Below, piece after piece: positions 5,495-12,906 of a stretch of 15,314 nucleotides of DNA; position 1 is the first letter of the stretch, and the number at the start of each line of letters is the position of its first letter. A program made the position numbers and the translations under genes. Location of the stretch: NCBI GenBank assembly GCA_023400335.1, contig JAEXFF010000383.1, forward strand, positions 1 through 15,314. The letters run 5' to 3'. The notes beneath the pieces are model-generated. The model saw nothing but the letters and a program-made list of their open reading frames with translations, made no database searches and had not been told where the DNA came from. The DNA is from Bacteroidota bacterium. Lineage in GTDB: Bacteria > Bacteroidota > Bacteroidia > Bacteroidales > Marinifilaceae.

Positions 5495-8230
5495 ATGAAC
5501 TCCAGACTTATTATTTTCTTTTTCTTGTTTGTGTGTTTTGCTTGTCAGGACGATCCTTTGGACACCAAAGGGAATAAAATTAATCCGGAAGAAATTCTGA
5601 AAAATGAAGCCAATTACTGTAAAGGGATGATTCGGGTCAAGTTGAAAGAAGACATTCAGGGGAAAATGCAATTAAATACCGTTCAGGGGATGACCCGAAC
5701 CGGGGTATCGGCTATTGATGAAATTACGGCTCAATTAGGGGCTGTCAAGATCGAACGGGTTTTTCCGTATGGCGGCAAATTTGAACCCCGTATGCGAAAA
5801 GCCGGGTTACATTTATGGTATGACATTGAATTTGAGGAGAGCATTCCGGTAAGCCGGGCGGTTTCGGATTTTTCGGATTTAGCTGAAATTGAGGTAGTGG
5901 AACCTGTGCTTCAGGCGCAAAGAGCAGGGGAGAATGAAGTTATTATTCCGGTTAAAACTCTGGAGCAGATAAAGCCAACTGCTGCAGGAAGTCCTTTTAA
6001 TGATCCTGGACTTTCTTTGCAGTGGCATTACCACAATGAGGGAAATTTGCCTAATTCGGTTGCAGGGGCAGATATTAATTTATACGATGCATGGAAAGTA
6101 ACGGCAGGTTCCCGGGAAGTGATAGTTGCAGTGGTGGACGGGGGAATCGATTACGAACATGAAGATTTAAAAGATAATGTCTGGATAAATGAGGATGAAG
6201 TGGCAGGGAATACAGATAATGATAACAATGGATATGCCGGGGATGTATACGGTTGGAATTTTGTCTCTAATATTGCTACGATTATACCTGATTCGCATGG
6301 GACGCATGTGGCAGGAACGATTGCTGCTGTGAATAATAATGGGAAAGGGGTATGTGGTATTGCTGGGGGGACCGGATTGTACGACGGGGTTCGGGTCATG
6401 AGTTGTCAGATATTTGAGCCTGCTGAGGAGGGGAGCGGAGGAAGTGCGAACATTCCGCGAGCTATTATTTATGGAGCCAATAACGGGGCCGTCATCAGTC
6501 AGAACAGCTGGTCCTATAAATTTGAACAGGGTACCCCTTATTTGAATGAATCTACAAAAGCAGCTATTGATTATTTTATCGAATATGCAGGATTGGATGA
6601 AAATGGGAATCAGACAGGTCCGATGAAGGGAGGAATTGTTATTTTTGCTGCGGGGAACAATAATTCAAATAAAGATGCATATCCTGCCAAATATGAAAGA
6701 GTATTTTCCGTAGCCTCTATGGCGCCTGATTTTCTGAAGGCTTATTATTCCAATTATGCAGACTGGGTAGATATTACGGCTCCGGGAGGAACTTACAGGT
6801 ATATGTCCAAATATAGTAATGAGTGTCCTGTATACAGTACTGTACCCGGAAACGGTTATGGGTATAAACAGGGTACATCTATGGCTTGTCCCCATGTATC
6901 CGGGGTTGCGGCATTAGTCGTGTCTAAATTTGGAGTAGGACATCCCGGTTTTACGCCGGAGGATTTAAAATCCATACTCCTGGAAAGTGCCGGAAATATT
7001 GACCGTTATAATCCGAGTTTCCGCGGAAATTTGGGAGCAGGATATGTAGATGCTGCCGCTGCACTTCAATCGGATGAAGGGATTGCTCCTGACCCGGTAA
7101 CAGATTTACAGATAGAGTGGAGTTACAATTCTGCTCTCCTGACATGGAGTGTAACCCGGGATGAAGATAATAAAACAGCGGCTTATTATCAGGTTTACTG
7201 GAGTACAGAACCTTTGGAAAATATAGATTTTGACGGGTTGCCTGCAGATATAAAAACGGAAACAGTAAATGTTATCGGGAAAAGCCCGGGAGAGGAGGTA
7301 TCGTTTAAAATTACAGATTTGGAAAATGGCACTCTTTATTATCTGGCCATAAGGGGGAAAGACCGCTTTGGAAATTATTCAGCTGTTACCTTGGCTAAAG
7401 GTCAGACCTTGTCCAATGAAGTCCTGATTGTTACCCGGAAAACTCCCGGTGATATTGTTTTAACGTCTGTAGAGACAGCGGAAATTGTTTTTGAGGTTAC
7501 CCATCTGGAGGGGCGGTCTTATAGATATGAAATACAGGATCCTGCTAATGCGGCTACCGTTGTTGAAAAAAACGGGGACTTAGTAGTTACTATTTCCGCA
7601 CTTAAAACAAAAGCCGGAACATATGAAGCGACTTTGACTGTTAGGGATGAGGCAGGAGCTGCTGCCATTGTAAAGATCCCTTACACTGTATTGCCCAATC
7701 GGTTACCTGTTATTACTTCCAACGTTTTGGAAAATTTATATTTTGATCAAATCGGGGAGGTAAAAACGATAAAGCTATCCGAATATTTCCGGGATCCCGA
7801 TGGAGAAACGCTGAGATACGCGGTAAAAAACACTTCGCCGACTTTTGTGAAGACTACTGTGAGCGGCGAACAACTGATCGTGAATGCTTTGAAGTCCGGA
7901 AAGGTGACCCTTGAAGTTACCGCTTATGATTATTTCGGGGAGCATGTCAGCAGAAGTTTTACTGTAATGGCCCGGGATGGTTCTAAAGAAGTGGATCTCT
8001 ATCCTAATCCGGTAGCGGATAAATTGAATATCCGTATGGGGCAGGATGTGGATGGAAATGTAGAAGTAAAATTATACAATACGGCGGGCGTTTTTGTAAT
8101 GGAGAAGAATATCATTGTCCGGCCTTTTGAACCCGGAGTCTTAGATATGAGTAAATTGAGCGGGGGAACTTATATCATTGTTCTGAAATATGCCGGTAAA
8201 GAAATCCGGAGAAACATTGTTAAAATATAA
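5495..8230 (+). CDS. Subtilisin-like S8 serine peptidase with FnIII/Ig-like modules and T9SS sorting domain
   Basis: This is a 911-residue exported protease. The N terminus MNSRLIIFFFLFVCFACQDDP has a hydrophobic stretch ending in a cysteine (C17) followed by QDDP, like a lipoprotein with an acidic surface-export signal, though F at -2 and C at -3 are not classical. Residues of about 40-140 look like an S8 propeptide. The peptidase domain spans about 170-525, with catalytic D215 (AVVDGGID), H268 (DSHGTHVAG), oxyanion N388 (AAGN) and S462 (GTSMACPHVSG). All are intact, so it should be active. A fibronectin type III module follows at about 534-635, then two Ig/cadherin-like segments (about 640-735 and 736-826). 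A type IX secretion sorting domain ends it (DLYPNPVADKLNI at 834-846, terminal NIVKI). It stands alone, convergent with dgt. Substrate is unknown; protein or glycoprotein degradation at the cell surface is inferred. Confidence 0.9.
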   Translation: MNSRLIIFFFLFVCFACQDDPLDTKGNKINPEEILKNEANYCKGMIRVKLKEDIQGKMQLNTVQGMTRTGVSAIDEITAQLGAVKIERVFPYGGKFEPRMRKAGLHLWYDIEFEESIPVSRAVSDFSDLAEIEVVEPVLQAQRAGENEVIIPVKTLEQIKPTAAGSPFNDPGLSLQWHYHNEGNLPNSVAGADINLYDAWKVTAGSREVIVAVVDGGIDYEHEDLKDNVWINEDEVAGNTDNDNNGYAGDVYGWNFVSNIATIIPDSHGTHVAGTIAAVNNNGKGVCGIAGGTGLYDGVRVMSCQIFEPAEEGSGGSANIPRAIIYGANNGAVISQNSWSYKFEQGTPYLNESTKAAIDYFIEYAGLDENGNQTGPMKGGIVIFAAGNNNSNKDAYPAKYERVFSVASMAPDFLKAYYSNYADWVDITAPGGTYRYMSKYSNECPVYSTVPGNGYGYKQGTSMACPHVSGVAALVVSKFGVGHPGFTPEDLKSILLESAGNIDRYNPSFRGNLGAGYVDAAAALQSDEGIAPDPVTDLQIEWSYNSALLTWSVTRDEDNKTAAYYQVYWSTEPLENIDFDGLPADIKTETVNVIGKSPGEEVSFKITDLENGTLYYLAIRGKDRFGNYSAVTLAKGQTLSNEVLIVTRKTPGDIVLTSVETAEIVFEVTHLEGRSYRYEIQDPANAATVVEKNGDLVVTISALKTKAGTYEATLTVRDEAGAAAIVKIPYTVLPNRLPVITSNVLENLYFDQIGEVKTIKLSEYFRDPDGETLRYAVKNTSPTFVKTTVSGEQLIVNALKSGKVTLEVTAYDYFGEHVSRSFTVMARDGSKEVDLYPNPVADKLNIRMGQDVDGNVEVKLYNTAGVFVMEKNIIVRPFEPGVLDMSKLSGGTYIIVLKYAGKEIRRNIVKI

Positions 8231-8331
8231 TTCAAAAATATTCGGGAAACCAGAGTAAAAATTTTAGCACAATTCTTCAGTAAAGACGTTCGCAAAGTCT
8301 GAGCGAAAAAAGGAAAAACGTTTAAAATAAA

Positions 8332-8361
8332 AATCTCCTCAGGATAAAATCGGAGGAGATT
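8332..8361. terminator. Bidirectional intrinsic terminator between convergent genes
   Basis: AATCTCCTC (8332-8340) and GAGGAGATT (8353-8361) form a perfect 9-bp stem with a 12-nt loop. On the + strand it is followed by CTTTATTT. On the - strand it is followed by TTTATTTTAAACG, the better T-tract. It lies between the ends of the protease gene (8230) and dgt (8461) and could end both transcripts. Confidence 0.78.
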
Positions 8362-8460
8362 CTTTATTTCTGAAAACGGTAAATTACAACACTGTTTTCT
8401 TTTATAAAAGAGATTTGTATACCCGTTTTTTAGAAAATTTACAGGAAACCATCTCAAAGA

Positions 8461-9816
8461 TTACTTCAATTCCGGTAATTCGATTCCTTTAATTTTACGG
8501 TAAAGGTTTAAAGCATAAGAGTCAGTCATACCGGAAACATAATCGACTACCGTTTGTATTTTAGTATACATGGAATCTTCTTTGCTGACCTGATATTGTT
8601 CCGGCATAACGGATAAAATATTCCGGGCATAATAAGTTTCCGGTTTTAAGACAGCGTCGGTATATTCTTTCAGAATCGTACCGAGAATTTTAAAGCCGGC
8701 GATTTGAATTTGGGTAACGATATTTGTATGATAAATACGACTGTAAGCCAGATCAGTACATTTGTCATAAGCTTCCTTGTTCGTACCGGAAAGATTTTTG
8801 ATGAGGGTACTTTTAAACGTACCGTTCATAATTGCTTCATAATGATTACAAAATACTTCCGCGCAGGCATTGATTAATTTATTGATGATGCCGGCTCTGA
8901 GGAAAGCGATCCTTTCGTTTTTGTCGGTCACGACTTTAAACGTACGGGCGATGATTTTCAAGTCTTCCTTGTCCTCATTTTTATCGTAAAAATTTTCGAG
9001 TATAGCCGTTGTTTCATCGTAAGAGAGAATCCGCATTTTGTGGGAATCTTCGATGTCCATGATCTGATAACAAATGTCGTCCGCAGCTTCTACCAGATAT
9101 ACCAGCGGATGCCGGACATATTGCAGCGGACGTTCTTCTAGTTGTAGCAATCCCAGTTCTTCGGCAACCTGACGGAATATTTCTTTTTCGCTTTGGAAGA
9201 AACCGTATTTAAATCCTTTATGGGTAGCACAAGTCGATTCGAAAGGATATTTAACGATAGAGGCCAGAGTGGTATACGTCATCGTATAACCGCCGGGTCT
9301 TCTGCCATTAAAACTGTGGGTCAGCAGACGAAAGGCATTGGCATTTCCTTCAAAATGACTTAAATCCGTCCATTCTTCATCGGAGAGTAACTTTTTAAAA
9401 TACCGGCCTTCACCTTCGCTGAAAAAATAGGAGATGGCTTCTTCTCCGGAATGCCCGAAGGGGGGATTTCCCAAATCGTGGGCCAGGCAGGCACTGCTGA
9501 CAATTGTGCCGATCTCTTCCAGCAATTCCGGATTTTCCATTTTTATCTTATTCTGCTTTAAAAATTGGGCAATTTTATTTCCTAAAGAGCGACCGACGGA
9601 GGCTACTTCCAGACTATGCGTCAGACGGTTGTGTACGAAAATATTCCCGGGTAAAGGAAATACCTGCGTTTTATTCTGAAGCCGTCTGAAGGGAGAAGAG
9701 AAGATCAGCCTGTCGTAATCCCGCTGAAACTGGGAGCGGTCGTGTGAATGAAATAGAGAAGCCGGACTTCCCGGGTGATAGCGATGTGCAGATAAAAGTG
9801 TATTCCAATCCATCAT
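8461..9816 (-). CDS. dgt: Deoxyguanosinetriphosphate triphosphohydrolase (dGTPase), HD family
   Basis: This 451-residue cytoplasmic enzyme hydrolyses dGTP (and possibly other dNTPs) to the nucleoside and triphosphate. The N-terminal signature is FQRDYDRLIFSSPFRRLQNK (30-49), followed by VFPLPGNIFVHNRLTHSLE. The HD metal site is visible as H67 (RLTHSLE), H113-D114 (AHDLGNPPFGHSG) and a later aspartate at D246 (VEAADDICY). EGNANAFRLLTHS (156-168) is another conserved block. The length is near that of Bacteroidales homologues and shorter than the E. coli enzyme. Translation could begin at either of two tandem ATGs (9816 or 9813); the first is used here. It is separated from the upstream CoA-transferase by a strong hairpin and has its own candidate promoter, so it is probably transcribed alone. 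Confidence 0.95.
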   Translation of the reverse strand: MMDWNTLLSAHRYHPGSPASLFHSHDRSQFQRDYDRLIFSSPFRRLQNKTQVFPLPGNIFVHNRLTHSLEVASVGRSLGNKIAQFLKQNKIKMENPELLEEIGTIVSSACLAHDLGNPPFGHSGEEAISYFFSEGEGRYFKKLLSDEEWTDLSHFEGNANAFRLLTHSFNGRRPGGYTMTYTTLASIVKYPFESTCATHKGFKYGFFQSEKEIFRQVAEELGLLQLEERPLQYVRHPLVYLVEAADDICYQIMDIEDSHKMRILSYDETTAILENFYDKNEDKEDLKIIARTFKVVTDKNERIAFLRAGIINKLINACAEVFCNHYEAIMNGTFKSTLIKNLSGTNKEAYDKCTDLAYSRIYHTNIVTQIQIAGFKILGTILKEYTDAVLKPETYYARNILSVMPEQYQVSKEDSMYTKIQTVVDYVSGMTDSYALNLYRKIKGIELPELK

Positions 9817-9840
9817 AATATATCCGATATAAATGGAAAG

Positions 9841-9848
9841 CGAAGGTA
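9841..9848 (-). promoter_or_regulatory. Candidate -7 element (TACCTTCG) for dgt
   Basis: The complement reads TACCTTCG, seven of eight matches to TAnnTTTG, 24 nt before the dgt ATG. The same octamer, in the 11-bp context GCGAAGGTAAA on the + strand, occurs before the CoA-transferase gene at 11328-11335. No clear -33 TTTG is present. Confidence 0.42.
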
Positions 9849-9912
9849 AAAAGAAAATATGGAAAATAAATCGTTTGGAAACAGAAGAAAGGCAGAAAAT
9901 TCAAAAAATGTG

Positions 9913-9960
9913 AACAGAGGGAATTTTATTGCCCTGAACAGCTTTAAAATTCTCTCTGTT
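9913..9960 (-). terminator. Long stem-loop terminator of the CoA-transferase gene
   Basis: AACAGAGGGAATTTTA (9913-9928) pairs with TAAAATTCTCTCTGTT (9945-9960) over 16 positions with one mismatch (G-U if read on the + strand), around a 16-nt loop. It starts 12 bp beyond the CoA-transferase stop. In the leftward direction it is followed by CACATTTTTTGAATTTT, giving a T-tract. Confidence 0.75.
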
Positions 9961-9972
9961 TTAAAATTCGTT

Positions 9973-11280
9973 TTATTTGGTTACAAAATGGAAATGACTG
10001 CCGAAACGTTCAAAAGCGGCCTTATCCAATTCTTCCTGATGATCCGGATGAGCGATTGATATCAATGCTTTAGCCCGGTCCTGCAACGTTTTTCCGTATA
10101 AATCTACTGAACCGAATTCTGTCACTACAATATGGGCATCAAAACGGGTTGTAACGACTCCGGCCCCATTGATCAGAGTCGGGCAGATTTTGCTGACTCC
10201 TTTAGCCGTTACAGAGGGCATGGCAATAATCGGTTTCCCGCCTTCACTGGCAGCTGCTCCGCGGATAAAGTCCAATTGTCCCCCGCAACCACTGTAGAAT
10301 TTACAACCGATGGAATCAGCGTTTACCTGACCTGTAATGTCGATAGAGAGAGCGGAATTAATGGCCGTCATTTTGGGTTGCTGGGCAATGATAAAAGGAT
10401 CATTAGTATACCCTACGTCCATCATGGCTACGGCAGGGTTGTCATCGATAAAATCGTACACCTCTTTCGATCCCATGAGGAAAGTGGAAACAATTTTTCC
10501 TTTATCGTATTTCTTGTTCAGGTTGTTGATAACGCCTTTGTAATATAAGGGAAGTACGCCGTCGGCAAACATTTCGGTATGGATACCTAAATTTTTATGA
10601 TTTCCCAATTGCGAAAGTACAGCATTCGGAATAGCTCCGATGCCCATTTGCAAGGTAGCTCCGTCTTCGATCAAAGCAGCACAGTGCTGTCCGATTTTGA
10701 TATCTTGTTCCGATAATTTTGCCTGATGGGCTTCAATCAGGGGAGTATTATCTTCACAGAAAATATCGATATCGGATAATTTGATAATAGCATCTCCCCA
10801 GGCGCGCGGAACGTTGGGATTAATGACAGCAATAACGGTTTTAGCCGTTTGTACGGCAGCTAAAGTAGCATCTACGGAAGTACCCATAGATACGTAGCCG
10901 TGTTTATCGGGCGGACATACCTGAATCATGGCTACGTCTACCGGGGTAATCCCGCTACGGATTAATTTTTGGGTTTCACTTAAATGTACAGGAATATAGT
11001 CGGCCCATCCTTCCTGAGTCGGTTTACGTACATTTCCGCCTACAAAGAAAGATTCCAGGGAAAAAACGCCTTCGAATTCTTGTTCAGCATAGGGAGCACA
11101 ACCTTCTGTATGAAGGTGCTGTAACTTTATATTTTTCAGCTCTCCGGCACGTCCACGGGCGCAAAGGGCCTGGATAAGACCTTGGGGAGCACATGCTACG
11201 CTATGGATGTGGATCCGGTCGCCGGATTTTACCACTTTCACAGCCTCTTCAAACGATACTGTTTTTATTCCTTGATACAT
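9973..11280 (-). CDS. Acetyl-CoA hydrolase/transferase family CoA-transferase (4-hydroxybutyrate/butyryl-CoA:acetate type)
   Basis: This 435-residue family I CoA-transferase would move CoA between acetate and a short acyl or hydroxyacyl acid. The length is close to Clostridium 4-hydroxybutyrate CoA-transferase (AbfT, about 438). The catalytic glutamate is E236 in LGIHTEMFADG, close to E238 of AbfT as I recall it. Other family blocks are VCPPDKHGYVSMG (121-133), MGIGAIPNAVLSQLG (212-226), FYSGCGGQLDFIRGAA and VVTEFGSVDLYGKTL. GCGGQxDFxRGA is shared by 4-hydroxybutyrate and butyryl-CoA transferases, so substrate cannot be fixed from sequence. Likely roles are the last step of butyrate formation or 4-hydroxybutyrate/succinate fermentation. 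The gene stands alone; no butyryl-CoA dehydrogenase or hydroxybutyrate genes are adjacent. The start at 11280 matches the family N terminus (SFEEAVKVVKSGDRI). Confidence 0.87.
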   Translation of the reverse strand: MYQGIKTVSFEEAVKVVKSGDRIHIHSVACAPQGLIQALCARGRAGELKNIKLQHLHTEGCAPYAEQEFEGVFSLESFFVGGNVRKPTQEGWADYIPVHLSETQKLIRSGITPVDVAMIQVCPPDKHGYVSMGTSVDATLAAVQTAKTVIAVINPNVPRAWGDAIIKLSDIDIFCEDNTPLIEAHQAKLSEQDIKIGQHCAALIEDGATLQMGIGAIPNAVLSQLGNHKNLGIHTEMFADGVLPLYYKGVINNLNKKYDKGKIVSTFLMGSKEVYDFIDDNPAVAMMDVGYTNDPFIIAQQPKMTAINSALSIDITGQVNADSIGCKFYSGCGGQLDFIRGAAASEGGKPIIAMPSVTAKGVSKICPTLINGAGVVTTRFDAHIVVTEFGSVDLYGKTLQDRAKALISIAHPDHQEELDKAAFERFGSHFHFVTK

Positions 11281-11316
11281 GATTCTGTTATTTTTATGAT
11301 TAAATCTAAGACTTTT

Positions 11317-11433
11317 TCAAACGAATGCGAAGGTAAACAATAAAAGTAAAAACCCGAAGCCAAACAGGGAAAAAAATGATCTTTCGTTCCGGATCTCCGG
11401 CAATGGTTTGTTCTTATCGGATTTGGTTTTCAA
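11317..11433 (-). CDS. Possible 38-residue membrane microprotein (TTG start)
   Basis: A short frame reads LKTKSDKNKPLPEIRNERSF, then a C-terminal hydrophobic run FSLFGFGFLLLLFTFAFV, which would be a plausible tail-anchored microprotein. The start would be TTG at 11433, with AGGA six bases upstream and AAGGAG further upstream; an in-frame TAA lies just before. Codons such as CGG, CCG and TCC look native. It ends 36 bp before the CoA-transferase ATG. Against it, the start is non-ATG, I know no homologue, and the candidate promoter element for the CoA-transferase (11328-11335) lies within it. It may be chance. Confidence 0.22.
   Translation of the reverse strand: MKTKSDKNKPLPEIRNERSFFSLFGFGFLLLLFTFAFV
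11328..11335 (-). promoter_or_regulatory. Candidate -7 element (TACCTTCG) for the CoA-transferase
   Basis: The complement reads TACCTTCG, identical to the octamer before dgt and sharing 11 bp of context with it. It is 47 nt before the ATG at 11280. A weak -33 match (TTCG, 19 nt upstream) is present. This makes the surrounding sequence more likely regulatory than coding. Confidence 0.42.
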
Positions 11434-11624
11434 TATATATCCTGCCTCTCCTTACAAATGTTTCCTGTTTTGGACATTTTTGTGCCGCTTTTTTTCTGAT
11501 TTACCCAATTTTAATTCTTAATATTCAAGCTTCTCTTTTCGTTTTATGTTTCTAATTTACAGAATATTCCGTCTGAAATTTGAATCTCCGGATTGTAAAC
11601 TGCAGCACGGCTTTCCTTTTCCCC
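11434..11624. other. Non-coding gap downstream of smpB
   Basis: This completes the 344-bp gap between the CoA-transferase start and the smpB stop. It is T-rich on the + strand. I see no tRNA-like ends that would make it tmRNA, and no clear terminator for smpB. A + strand frame that begins at 11546 runs antisense through smpB and is not supported as a gene. Confidence 0.45.
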
Positions 11625-12074
11625 TTAAAATTTGCGTACCCGTTCCATATCTCTTTTGGCGTCTTTTAATTTCAGCGTTTCCCGTTTGTCGTATTCTTTT
11701 TTCCCTTTGGCGAGGGCGATGCGAAGTTTGGCCCAGCCTTTATCGGTAATAAATAATTTGACAGGAATAATGGTCAGGCCCGTTTCTTTGACATTCCGTT
11801 CAAGTTTGCGCAATTCTTTACGGGTGAGAAGAAGCTTCCGTTCCCGCTTTTCTTCGTGGTTGTAATAAGTGCCCAAGCGGTATTCGGCAATATGTATACC
11901 TTTTACCCATAATTCGCCTTTATCAAAATAGCAATAAGAATCTACCAGGCTTGCTTTCCCTGCCCGGATTGATTTGATCTCTGTACCGGTAAGGATAATA
12001 CCGGCATTGTATTCTTCCAAAAATTCGTAGTCGAAAGAAGCCCGTTTGTTCCGTATGTTGATATCGCCTGACAT
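11625..12074 (-). CDS. smpB: SsrA (tmRNA)-binding protein SmpB
   Basis: This 149-residue protein binds the tRNA-like domain of tmRNA and brings it to stalled ribosomes for trans-translation. The OB-fold core is recognisable from [20 protein letters not shown] (6-25), [19 protein letters not shown] (30-48) and [12 protein letters not shown] (54-65). [13 protein letters not shown] (71-83) follows. The C-terminal tail [20 protein letters not shown] (123-142) is the part that reaches into the ribosomal decoding site and mRNA channel. Length is typical. The start codon lies three bases after the stop of the upstream membrane-protein gene, so the two are almost certainly co-transcribed and perhaps translationally coupled. 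No ssrA gene is seen in the window. Confidence 0.96.
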   Translation of the reverse strand: MSGDINIRNKRASFDYEFLEEYNAGIILTGTEIKSIRAGKASLVDSYCYFDKGELWVKGIHIAEYRLGTYYNHEEKRERKLLLTRKELRKLERNVKETGLTIIPVKLFITDKGWAKLRIALAKGKKEYDKRETLKLKDAKRDMERVRKF

Positions 12075-12077
12075 GGA

Positions 12078-12659
12078 TTACAAATTAAAAATGGGTATAT
12101 GAAATAAAATCATCAGCAATCTTTTGCAAATTACCGGAATACAAATTATAGATAAAGCCGCAATAATCAGGATATTGGTTTTTTGATTGGTTTCTAAGCG
12201 TGTGATTGCAGCAATACCCGCATAAAGGGTACGGATAAATATCAGACTGATCAAACTCAGTAACTGACTGAAAAAACCACTGATCAATGCTACCGATAAA
12301 CTGTGAAATACAACAAAAACGGATGCACTGTATACGGTGAGATGTAAAGCCGTGTTCTCTGCTTCCGGCGTTTTATTGTTCAGGTATTCCCGTACAATTA
12401 AAAAAGCCAGATAAATGCCTGCTGTTACTGAGATAAAATTGATGAGGCCGTAAAGGATGCCCTGAAAAGTACCGAAGCGGTATATTCCGCCGGGAATGAC
12501 AAGCAGGGAAACAATCAGCGCTACCGGAAAGAAAAATATATTAAAAAGTCTGGAAACGTTGTCTCTTTCCCGGCATATAATAGCCCATTCTCTTCCCGGA
12601 TAAAGTAATAATTGTTTAATCCGATTATAAAAGTGTTTTATGTTATTCATTGAAATCAT
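12078..12659 (-). CDS. Yip1-like multi-spanning inner-membrane protein
   Basis: This is a 193-residue integral membrane protein with about five predicted membrane segments at roughly residues 38-59, 64-89, 104-130, 133-152 and 161-183. Before the first segment is LLLYPGREWAIICRER (17-32), which resembles the NPxxxWxxI amphipathic motif of bacterial Yip1-domain (PF04893-like) proteins. The function of bacterial members is unknown. Two starts are possible (12659, or 12650 at the second methionine). An exact TAnnTTTG match lies just upstream at 12664-12671, which would leave a very short leader and favour the second ATG. It is the first gene of a two-gene unit with smpB (three-base gap) and diverges from mraZ. 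Family assignment is moderate. Confidence 0.68.
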   Translation of the reverse strand: MISMNNIKHFYNRIKQLLLYPGREWAIICRERDNVSRLFNIFFFPVALIVSLLVIPGGIYRFGTFQGILYGLINFISVTAGIYLAFLIVREYLNNKTPEAENTALHLTVYSASVFVVFHSLSVALISGFFSQLLSLISLIFIRTLYAGIAAITRLETNQKTNILIIAALSIICIPVICKRLLMILFHIPIFNL

Positions 12660-12663
12660 GTGA

Positions 12664-12671
12664 CAAAAATA
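12664..12671 (-). promoter_or_regulatory. Candidate -7 element (TATTTTTG) for the membrane protein-smpB unit
   Basis: The complement is TATTTTTG, an exact TAnnTTTG match. It ends only 4 nt before the ATG at 12659 (13 nt before 12650), so transcripts would be nearly leaderless. No properly spaced TTTG is found upstream and the region is AT-rich. Confidence 0.28.
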
Positions 12672-12767
12672 CCAAAATAATAAGTAAAAAATAAGAACTG
12701 AAAAATAAAAAAATCGGAAACCTGCGCAGGACGCAGTATTTGGAAAAATTTGAATAATTTTTATAAA

Positions 12768-12795
12768 AAGTGGGATAAAGTGGTTTGAAGTGGGG
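12768..12795 (+). promoter_or_regulatory. MraZ operator: three TGGG-type boxes with 10-bp phase
   Basis: AAGTGGGATA, AAGTGGTTTG and AAGTGGGGAA follow one another directly. The box cores TGGGA (12771-12775), TGGTT (12781-12785) and TGGGG (12791-12795) are each separated by exactly 5 nt. This is the arrangement known for MraZ binding sites before mraZ in E. coli (TGGGN with 5-nt spacers) and resembles the AAAGTGKK boxes of mollicutes. The ring-shaped MraZ encoded 112 bp downstream is expected to bind here and control its own dcw operon. Confidence 0.82.
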
Positions 12796-12819
12796 AATTT
12801 TTTTTACCTTTACCTTTTG
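12784..12819 (+). promoter_or_regulatory. Candidate dcw-cluster promoter overlapping the MraZ boxes
   Basis: TTTG at 12784-12787 could be the -33 element. It is followed by TACCTTTA (12805-12812, 17-nt spacer) and TACCTTTTG (12811-12819, 23-nt spacer); each is one change from TAnnTTTG, and neither has the ideal 19-21 nt spacing. The -33 lies between boxes two and three, so MraZ binding would block it. The leader to the mraZ ATG would be about 85-90 nt. Confidence 0.42.
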
Positions 12820-12906
12820 AAAGTACCTTTTAATTGCTAAGAGAGATGTTGAATTAAATGGTTGATTATTAGTATTTTATATTGTACTCTAAAGAAAAAG
12901 GAAGAT

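Noticed and set aside
8170..8457. 95-codon leftward frame across the protease/dgt junction
   Set aside because: It overlaps the protease 3' end and runs straight through the terminator hairpin; the translation is low-complexity, F/L-rich and unlike any family I know.
10132..10548. 138-codon rightward frame inside the CoA-transferase gene
   Set aside because: It is antisense to a well-conserved enzyme whose catalytic motifs are all in the leftward frame, so it is a codon-bias shadow.
11434..11624. tmRNA (ssrA) next to smpB
   Set aside because: The gap is too short for a full tmRNA and shows no tRNA-like acceptor ends or CCA.
12862..12906. Upstream TTG start adding 15 residues to MraZ
   Set aside because: The extension is not part of the family; the ATG at 12907 directly precedes the conserved N terminus and follows AAAAGGAAG.
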